From contig JAIEMN010000018.1 of assembly GCA_019752115.1 (NCBI GenBank), forward strand, positions 62,001-126,000: a DNA stretch of 64,000 bases. Reading direction: 5' to 3'. The stretch comes from Gemmatimonadaceae bacterium. Its GTDB lineage: Bacteria > Gemmatimonadota > Gemmatimonadetes > Gemmatimonadales > Gemmatimonadaceae. Both the position numbers and the translations under genes were made by a program. Shown here one piece after another: positions 56,445 to 64,000 of the stretch. The notes below the pieces were generated by a model. The model ran no database searches and was not told where the DNA came from. It saw nothing but the letters and a program-made list of their open reading frames with translations. Each line of letters starts with the position of its first letter. The stretch's first letter is position 1.

Positions 56445-56465
56445 CGGCCACGATCACCGCCGACG

Positions 56466-58639
<2,174 letters not shown>

Positions 58640-58643
<4 letters not shown>

Positions 58644-59302
58644 AACAGGCCTGCCTCCGCAAAGCTCATGTATCGACCCCGCCCCACGATCACATGATCG
58701 TGCACGGGGATGTCGAGTAACCGTCCCGCCGCTACCAACTGCGCCGTCACCGCCCGGTCTTCCGCACTCGGCGCGGGATCCCCGCTCGGGTGGTTGTGCA
58801 CCAGAATGACCGCCGCCGCCCGTTCCGCGATGGCTTCGCGGAAGACCTCGCGCGGATGCACGAGCGACGAATTCAGGAGCCCCCGGGTGACGAGCACGTC
58901 CCGCTCGAGGCGGTGCTGCGCATCGAGCACCGCCACATGGAACTCCTCCACCGGCAACTCCTGCAGACGCGGCGCGAACACCGCGGCGACATCCTGCGGC
59001 CCCCGCAACGGCACCCCCGCCTCCCGGGCTTCGCCGGCCAAACGCCGACCCAGCTCGAGGGCGGCCTGCACCGCCGACGCGCGCGCCTGCCCCACGCCCG
59101 GCACCCGCGTCAGACTGGCGACCGGCATGGCCGCCAACCGTCCGAGGGAGCCCCCACAACATTCGTACACCAGATGGGCACTCGCGAGCGCCGAATGGTC
59201 CCGGCTCCCGCTCCCGATCAACGTGGCGAGCAACTCGGGGGTGCTGAGGGCGTGTGGTCCCAGCGCCCGCAGTCGCTCCCGCGGCCGATCGGTGTGCGGC
59301 AT
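58640..59302 (-). CDS. radC: DNA repair protein RadC (JAB-domain protein)
   Basis: RadC family metalloprotein with an N-terminal helix-hairpin-helix (AAMPVASLTRVPGVGQARAS, near residues 60-80) and a JAB/MPN-type C-terminal domain with the metal motif HNHPSGDPAPSAED near 175. Its repair role is debated. The likely start is ATG 59302 (MPHTDRPRERLRALG), the normal family opening. An AAGGAG abuts the ATG, too close to act as a Shine-Dalgarno, and a TACAAT lies 7 nt upstream. The extension to 59434 is not conserved. Confidence 0.92.
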
Positions 59303-59309
59303 CTCCTTG

Positions 59310-59315
59310 ATTGTA
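59310..59315 (-). promoter_or_regulatory. -10 element of radC, possible leaderless start
   Basis: TACAAT (59315-59310, five of six consensus matches) precedes the radC ATG by 7 nt. A purine-rich AAGGAG lies between the two but directly touches the ATG. No clear -35 is visible. A leaderless or near-leaderless mRNA is inferred. Confidence 0.4.
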
Positions 59316-59395
59316 CGACGGGGTTGGTCCCGCTGGCTAGTCGCAAAGGTCACGTACCTGCTCCCTGATCGATATCCACAACGCCGCGGACGCGG

Positions 59396-59414
59396 GCCCC
59401 GGGCCTCCCGGGGC
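59396..59414 (-). terminator. GC hairpin between the propeller gene and radC
   Basis: GCCCCGGG-CCT-CCCGGGGC is a perfect 8-bp stem with a 3-nt loop, 92 nt past the propeller stop. It has no T-run. The adjacent 12-bp palindrome GCGTGCGCACGC lies at about 59425-59436. I see no gene in the 204-nt gap. Confidence 0.35.
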
Positions 59415-59506
59415 GCTGCACTATGCGTGCGCACGCCGTGGTGAGCGGTACCGAAAGCGTGCGCGTGGGATCGATCCGACGCAGCGGCGTGGTGGCGCCG
59501 TGGCGT

Positions 59507-60643
59507 CTAGCGCGGCGCCAGCGCGACCCGGAACAGCGCGAGCGCCGGGACATCGTCGGCATCGATCACCGGAATCCACAGGCGATCTCCCTTGGCCCGG
59601 ATCGGGAGGAAGGTGCTCCGCCGGCTCGGGATGAGCACACGGCCGAGATGGGCCCCCGACGAGTTGAACACATCGAAGGTGCTGGTGGCGGCGCCGTCGG
59701 GGCGCCCATGTTCGAGCCACACCCGGTCGTCGTCGTCCACCCACAGCGCCGCGATCGGCGGCCGCTTGGTGGGGACCTTGGCCGGATCGAAGGTGTGCCG
59801 GGGATAGGCCGCCACCGATTTTTGCACCCGCGCGATCTCGGCCTCACGCTCCGCCGTACTGACCGGCAGCGCGGGTACGGACACCGTGGTGCGCGCCAGC
59901 GTGTCGCCCGATCCGATGCGCAGCTTGACCGCGCGATCGTCATCAACCGGGGCACACCAGAGCGCGCCCTGCCGATCACCCGCCGCCCCACCACCCATCG
60001 AAAAGGGGTAGAGCCCCTGCAGACTCTCCTTCGGGGCGGTGGCCTCGAACATGAGATCGAGACGCGTTCTGCACGCGGGCAGTTCGAAGCGGTCCGATAC
60101 CGTGCCGGTGGCGGACACCCGCCGCCGCCCGGGCATCACGCCGCGCTTGGAGAAGTCGAGGTCGATCACTGACTTCGTGCTCGCGTCGTACCACGCTTCC
60201 CACCGATAGCCGTACCCCGTGATCGGCGCCGCATGCTGGGTGGCATAGCGGCCGTCGGCGCGAAACACGCTGAAGCGCGCGTTGCTCGGGTCGTTCACCC
60301 ACACCGTGCCGTCGCCGTGGAGCACCATGCCATTGGCATTGCGCATCTCCCCCGGACCACTGCCCTTGCGGCCGATCACGCCCAGCGCTCGTCCGTCGCG
60401 ATCGTAGCGGCGGATCTGCTGATCCTTGTAATCCAGCACCCACAGATCGCCGTTCGGCAGCGCGAGAATATCGCGCACGCTGCCGAAGGGTTGGCCGCTC
60501 TCGGTCCCGTCGACGCGCCAGAGTTCCTTCGCGACGACCGTTTTCGTCGGCGTCGACGTCCGTGACTGCGCCGACAGGCGCATCGACACAACGAGCGAAA
60601 CCCCGACCAACGCCAATGCACCGCGATGCGCCATGTGTTGCAT
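59507..60643 (-). CDS. secreted six-bladed beta-propeller protein
   Basis: A 378-aa secreted protein with a signal peptide (MQHMAHRGALALVGVSLVVS through SAQS). It has NHL/six-bladed-propeller repeats such as DILALPNGDLWVLDYKDQQIRRYD, VLHGDGTVWVNDPSNARF and ALWVDDDDRVWLEHGRP. I choose ATG 60643, 5 nt after GGAGG; the frame opens to 60715. The paralogue at 60679-61809 shares nearly all block motifs. It lacks a catalytic signature, so a binding or scaffolding function is likely. Confidence 0.85.
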   Translation of the reverse strand: MQHMAHRGALALVGVSLVVSMRLSAQSRTSTPTKTVVAKELWRVDGTESGQPFGSVRDILALPNGDLWVLDYKDQQIRRYDRDGRALGVIGRKGSGPGEMRNANGMVLHGDGTVWVNDPSNARFSVFRADGRYATQHAAPITGYGYRWEAWYDASTKSVIDLDFSKRGVMPGRRRVSATGTVSDRFELPACRTRLDLMFEATAPKESLQGLYPFSMGGGAAGDRQGALWCAPVDDDRAVKLRIGSGDTLARTTVSVPALPVSTAEREAEIARVQKSVAAYPRHTFDPAKVPTKRPPIAALWVDDDDRVWLEHGRPDGAATSTFDVFNSSGAHLGRVLIPSRRSTFLPIRAKGDRLWIPVIDADDVPALALFRVALAPR

Positions 60644-60678
60644 GCTTGCCTCCATGGTATTCGGGAATCCGGCGCCGC

Positions 60679-61809
60679 CTATCGCGGCCACGTCACCCGG
60701 TATTGCGTCACCCACGGCACGTCATCGTCATCCACAATCGTGAGCCACAATCGATCACCACGCGATTGCACCGGCAGAAACTCGCTGCTCCGCGCTGGAA
60801 TGGTCACTCGCGCAAGATGACGTCCCTGATGATCGTGGACGTCGAACACACTCTGTCGCACCCCGAATCGGTCCGCGTGGCGCACCCACAGGCGGCCATC
60901 GTGATCCACCCAGAGGCCGAGAATCGGCGGCTTGCTGGACGGCACGCGCGACGGATCGAAGTCACTCCAGCTGAACGTGGCGACGCGCTTCTGCACGTCG
61001 GCGATGCGCGCTTGCCGCTCGGCCGCACTGACGGCAATCGGTGGGAGTTCGAGATCGGTCCGCGCGAGGGTGTCCCGACGCTCGAGTCCGAGACGAACGG
61101 CACGGGTCCCATCCACCGGCGCACACCAGTACCCACCCGCCGGGTCGCCCGCCACACCGCCGCCAAACGTGAACGGATAATTCGCCTGCAGGCCGCCGCG
61201 CCCCTTGGTCTGCGCCTTGTAGCCGAGGCTCCCCAACACCTGCTTGCATGCGGGGAGCACGAGCGTCCCCAGCACCGTTCCACGCACGCTGATTCGGCGC
61301 GCCGTCCCGTCCACGCCGGGGCCAAAGCGGGGGTCGACCACCGTGTGTGTCCGCCGGTCAAACCATGCCTCCCAGCGGTAGCGCCACCCGCCAATCGCGA
61401 GCGGGTGCTGTCGAAGAAACGCGCCGGACGTACCAAATACCGAGAGCCGGCCGTTCATCGGATCGTTGACCCACACCGTGCCATCGCCGTGCAGCAGCAT
61501 GCCGTCGGCGTTCCGCAGTTCGCCAGGACCGGCGCCCGGACGCGCCGTGACCCCGCGGAACGTGCCGGCGGCGTCATAGCGGCGGATCTCCTGATCCTTA
61601 AAGTCGAGTACCCAGAGCTGGCCATCGGGAAGCGCGAGCAGGTCGCGTACATCGCCGAACGCCCGGCCCGACTCGCTCCCATCCACGCGCCATTGCTCCA
61701 TCACGCGGGCCACCTTGAGCGGCGCCTGGGCTGCGAGCCGCGCGCCACCCATGAGCATTACCGCGAGGGCCCCTTGCCACGCGATCCACCGCCACCGCAT
61801 CCGCCGCAT
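60679..61809 (-). CDS. secreted six-bladed beta-propeller protein, tandem paralogue
   Basis: Paralogue of the next gene downstream, 376 aa. It has a signal peptide (WIAWQGALAVMLMGGARLAAQA), then WRVDGSESGRAFGDVRD, LLALPDGQLWVLDFKDQEIRRYD, LHGDGTVWVNDPMNGRLSVF and YRWEAWFDRRTHTVVDPRFG. A conserved Cys pair (LPACKQ and YWCAPVDG) occurs in both copies and may form a disulfide. GGAGG 6-8 nt upstream supports the ATG. Gene spacing is 35 nt, so the pair is probably co-transcribed. Confidence 0.85.
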   Translation of the reverse strand: MRRMRWRWIAWQGALAVMLMGGARLAAQAPLKVARVMEQWRVDGSESGRAFGDVRDLLALPDGQLWVLDFKDQEIRRYDAAGTFRGVTARPGAGPGELRNADGMLLHGDGTVWVNDPMNGRLSVFGTSGAFLRQHPLAIGGWRYRWEAWFDRRTHTVVDPRFGPGVDGTARRISVRGTVLGTLVLPACKQVLGSLGYKAQTKGRGGLQANYPFTFGGGVAGDPAGGYWCAPVDGTRAVRLGLERRDTLARTDLELPPIAVSAAERQARIADVQKRVATFSWSDFDPSRVPSSKPPILGLWVDHDGRLWVRHADRFGVRQSVFDVHDHQGRHLARVTIPARSSEFLPVQSRGDRLWLTIVDDDDVPWVTQYRVTWPR

Positions 61810-61841
61810 GCATTCCCTCCACTGGCTTCAGTAAACACCGA

Positions 61842-61867
61842 CGGGCGATCCGAAACCGGATCGCCCG
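61842..61867 (-). terminator. hairpin between the Gly/Tyr protein gene and the propeller pair
   Basis: CGGGCGATCCG (61842-61852) and CGGATCGCCCG (61857-61867) form an 11-bp perfect stem with an AAAC loop, 29 nt after the upstream gene. On the minus strand TCGGTGTTTAC follows, a weak T-run. It probably separates the two transcripts partly. Confidence 0.6.
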
Positions 61868-61896
61868 CCGACAGTACTCCGATGCATGCGGGCGCG

Positions 61897-63303
61897 TTAC
61901 GCGCCGCCGCGCGGCTTGGCGGTTCGCGCTTCGCCACCCCCGCCGGCACTGCCGCCGGCCGCGCCACCCGCCGCGGCGCCGCCCACCGCTCCACCGCCAC
62001 CGCCTGACGGTGACACGGTGCGGCTGGTGCCCGTGCTACCCGTGCCGCCGCTGCCCCCGTTATTCCGGGTGTAGCCGCCGCCGTTCACGGCTCGACCGGG
62101 GACCGCGCCCCCGTAGCTGCCGTTGTTGTCACCGCCACCCGTGGACGGACGGTTCACGATGATGACCGGGCCATTGCCGTAGTAGACCGGGTAGCCATAC
62201 CCGTACCCGTAGCCATAGCCGTAGCCGTAACCGTACGGCCACATCCCGTAGGGGTAGCGCGCCCCGAGGCGCGACATCGGCATCGGATAGCCCCACGGGT
62301 CGAGCCCGTAGCCGTAGCCCCAGCCCATGCCCCAGGCCCCCATACCGCCATAGCCGTAGCAGAACTCATCCAGTGTGCTGCAGGAGGAGCGCCTCACACT
62401 CGGCTCACGCATGGCGGCCGAAATCACCGGCGCATTGGGATCGTTGCTGGCCATCCCCATCGTGGGGCGTGACGGCCCCACCTGGAAGGTGTTCGGATGC
62501 GCCATCGCGACCATCAGATCGATGACGCGCGCCGGCATGCCGGCATCGGCCAGCTGCGCCAGCGCCTTGCCATCGAGCTTGAACTGCAGGCCGAGTTCGG
62601 CGACATACGCTTCGGCCAGCGCGACCGGCACGGCCTTCGCCACGGCGAGTACCTGGAGCGACGTGACCGTGCCACCGACACCCAGGCGCATCGCCGAGCT
62701 CGAGGTGGTCACGCCGGCGAGCGCCGGCAGCTTGGCGCTGGCATCGGGATCGAAGCGCAGACGCGCGACCGTGGTCGCGGCATTATTCGCCACCTGCTGG
62801 TGCTGCAGCTGCATCCATTCGCCGGTCGGCGAGATGGACATGAGGCCCGTCTCGACGCGCTTGATGCCGCGCGCGCAGGTCAGATCGGCACGCAGCACGA
62901 CGCGGGTGTCGTTGGCGATGAACTCGGCCGTCTCGGTGCCCTTGCAGTCATCGATCTCGCGCGCCGACGTGGTGCCGGGCATGGGGATCGGTACGCGGGA
63001 GACCAGCGAATCCTTGCGGTAGAGCTGCACATCGACGCTACCCGGGACCCGCACGGACGGGACCACGCAGGCGCGCGTCGGACGCTGGTCCGGGGACGCC
63101 TCGGCGGGACCGCCCGTCTGCGGCGGGGTCTGCTCGCCACCAACCGTGGCCCAGCAACCCATCCACGGCTGAAAGCGCGGATCGACCGCCGCGCCCTGCG
63201 CGTAGCCGACTCGCGCAGCCGCCGCGAGGCCGAGCGTGATCAGCGCGGTTCGCATCACGAAGCGCATGTTGCCCTCTGCCGACTTGGGGTGGAATTGCAT
63301 CAT
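61897..63303 (-). CDS. secreted protein with Gly/Tyr-repeat tail, unknown function
   Basis: A 468-aa protein with a signal peptide (MRTALITLGLAAAARVGYAQG). An N-terminal globular part of about 250 residues contains several Cys (WMGCWATV, TRACVVP, DDCKGTE, LTCARG). A low-complexity half follows: a GYGYG dipeptide repeat (about residues 340-375), then Gly/Ser/Asn-rich sequence to the end. ATG 63303 has GAGG about 8 nt upstream. No known catalytic motif is present. The tail resembles amyloid- or adhesin-like surface material, but that is only compositional. Confidence 0.8.
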   Translation of the reverse strand: MMQFHPKSAEGNMRFVMRTALITLGLAAAARVGYAQGAAVDPRFQPWMGCWATVGGEQTPPQTGGPAEASPDQRPTRACVVPSVRVPGSVDVQLYRKDSLVSRVPIPMPGTTSAREIDDCKGTETAEFIANDTRVVLRADLTCARGIKRVETGLMSISPTGEWMQLQHQQVANNAATTVARLRFDPDASAKLPALAGVTTSSSAMRLGVGGTVTSLQVLAVAKAVPVALAEAYVAELGLQFKLDGKALAQLADAGMPARVIDLMVAMAHPNTFQVGPSRPTMGMASNDPNAPVISAAMREPSVRRSSCSTLDEFCYGYGGMGAWGMGWGYGYGLDPWGYPMPMSRLGARYPYGMWPYGYGYGYGYGYGYGYPVYYGNGPVIIVNRPSTGGGDNNGSYGGAVPGRAVNGGGYTRNNGGSGGTGSTGTSRTVSPSGGGGGAVGGAAAGGAAGGSAGGGGEARTAKPRGGA

Positions 63304-63326
63304 GGGAGATTCCTCAGTGCGCCGGT

Positions 63327-64000
63327 TCAGTAGCGAACCTGAAAGCCAGCCGTCAGTCCAACACCGGACAAGCCGATCGAATTGAAGCCCGAGAAGCTGC
63401 CGCGCAGCGGGGCGCTGGCCATATCGTAGCGCGCCTCCCCGGTCACCGCGACGGAGGGGTTGAGATTCCAGGACACGCCGGTCGCCGCGTACGCCATCGG
63501 CGCCCAGCCCTTGTCCTGCAGCGTGGACTTGAACACGTCGAGCGTGCTTGACTGGAAGTCCACGAAATCCCCTTCCTGCTGAAAGCGCCACTGCATCACG
63601 CCGCCGCCGGCCGCGACGTAGGGCACGAAACGATTGGGGACCCATACCAGACGACTGATCGAACGACCGGCCGGCGTAAGGTTCCACTTGAGCCCGAGCG
63701 AGATGGGCGTGCGCGAGAAGCGCGTCATCTGCTCAATGGGCTTGTCGTTGTTGTCGACCCACTTGCGGTACTCCGAGTCGACGCGCCGACGGCTGGTGGC
63801 GGCGCCCAGCACCAGCTCCGCCCGTGGCGTGAGATTGACCGATGCCTCGAGGGCACCCGAGAAACTCGAGTAGTCGGCCGGGCCAAGCCCGGCGTTGGTG
63901 TTGCTCGACCCGCGCGGCATGAGCAGACCGGACACGAAGTCGAAGACGCTCCCGCTGGCATTGGGGCGCGCGGCGCCGGCCCGGATAGAGAGCGAGCCCA
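63327..64000 (-). CDS. outer-membrane beta-barrel protein, partial
   Basis: The frame runs off the window's right edge, so the N-terminus and signal peptide are missing. The visible C-terminal 223 residues have alternating hydrophobic/polar strands (AELVLGAATSRRRVDSEYRK, SLGLKWNLTPAGRSI, SNRFVPYVAAGGGVMQWRF-like). They end in a Tyr (VGLTAGFQVRY), the typical barrel end signal for BamA. A GTG at 63935 is not a credible start, because the upstream residues (GSVFDFVSG) fit the barrel. It precedes the Gly/Tyr-repeat gene by 23 nt. Confidence 0.75.
   Translation of the reverse strand, partial: GSLSIRAGAARPNASGSVFDFVSGLLMPRGSSNTNAGLGPADYSSFSGALEASVNLTPRAELVLGAATSRRRVDSEYRKWVDNNDKPIEQMTRFSRTPISLGLKWNLTPAGRSISRLVWVPNRFVPYVAAGGGVMQWRFQQEGDFVDFQSSTLDVFKSTLQDKGWAPMAYAATGVSWNLNPSVAVTGEARYDMASAPLRGSFSGFNSIGLSGVGLTAGFQVRY

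Overview
The window is a high-GC, densely packed, purely chromosomal segment. It contains no tRNA or rRNA gene, insertion sequence, phage gene or CRISPR array that I could find. The gene set points to a diderm bacterium: LptD, Tol-Pal with TolB/CpoB, a TonB-dependent receptor with a carboxypeptidase-regulatory-like N-terminal domain, TatA/TatC, several secreted beta-propellers, and many GTG starts with 1-4 nt overlaps. The protein style (SusC-like TonB receptor, Bacteroidota-style LptD, hut operon, Ala/Pro/Glu-rich TPR proteins) best fits the phylum Gemmatimonadota. That assignment is inference from style, not from a marker search. All genes but two lie on the minus strand; the exceptions are a PpiD/SurA-type foldase and a methyl-accepting chemotaxis protein.

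Layout, reading the minus strand from high to low coordinates. (a) 59.5-64.0 kb: secreted proteins of unknown function, namely a partial outer-membrane barrel, a Gly/Tyr-repeat protein and two tandem paralogous six-bladed-propeller proteins. (b) 48.1-59.3 kb: housekeeping and stress genes radC, relA/spoT, uvrB, tsaE, a double-HD signalling protein, tsaB, rimI and ssb, with the chemoreceptor divergent from uvrB. (c) 36.8-47.9 kb: cell envelope genes, namely a LysM protein, a sugar-nucleotide epimerase, tolQ/tolR/tolA-like genes, tolB, pal, cpoB, tatC and lptD. (d) 31.2-36.7 kb: histidine utilisation hutH-hutU-[radical SAM/SPASM]-hutI. (e) 26.4-31.1 kb: a 1047-aa TPR protein, polyprenyl diphosphate synthase, a DUF4321-like membrane protein and tatA, which converge on ppiD at a strong terminator. 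(f) 16.2-24.2 kb: a second TPR protein, aroQ, an M24 peptidase, accB, pilT, accC, comB-like and ftsK. (g) 7.2-13.7 kb: TonB receptor, glycerophosphodiesterase, yraN, recA and recX, with unusual repeats on both sides of recA. (h) 1-7.2 kb: alaS, a small unknown, a CpsB-type PHP phosphatase, gmhA, an SDR, cca, an unknown and the start of one more gene.

Many gene pairs overlap by 1-4 nt, which suggests translational coupling in long transcripts. The least ordinary observations are these: a radical SAM/SPASM enzyme embedded in the hut operon; composite tandem repeats and nested inverted repeats flanking recA; a shared TTATATTGCCG element exactly 6 nt before the ATG of both alaS and uvrB (predicted leaderless mRNAs); a recurring Arg-x-Thr-Pro-[Val/Ile] motif in the two giant TPR proteins; and function-breaking insertions of pilT between accB and accC and of an HD-GYP gene between tsaE and tsaB. 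I did not see a clear multi-gene defence or biosynthetic system. The radical SAM gene in the hut operon is the best candidate for undescribed chemistry.
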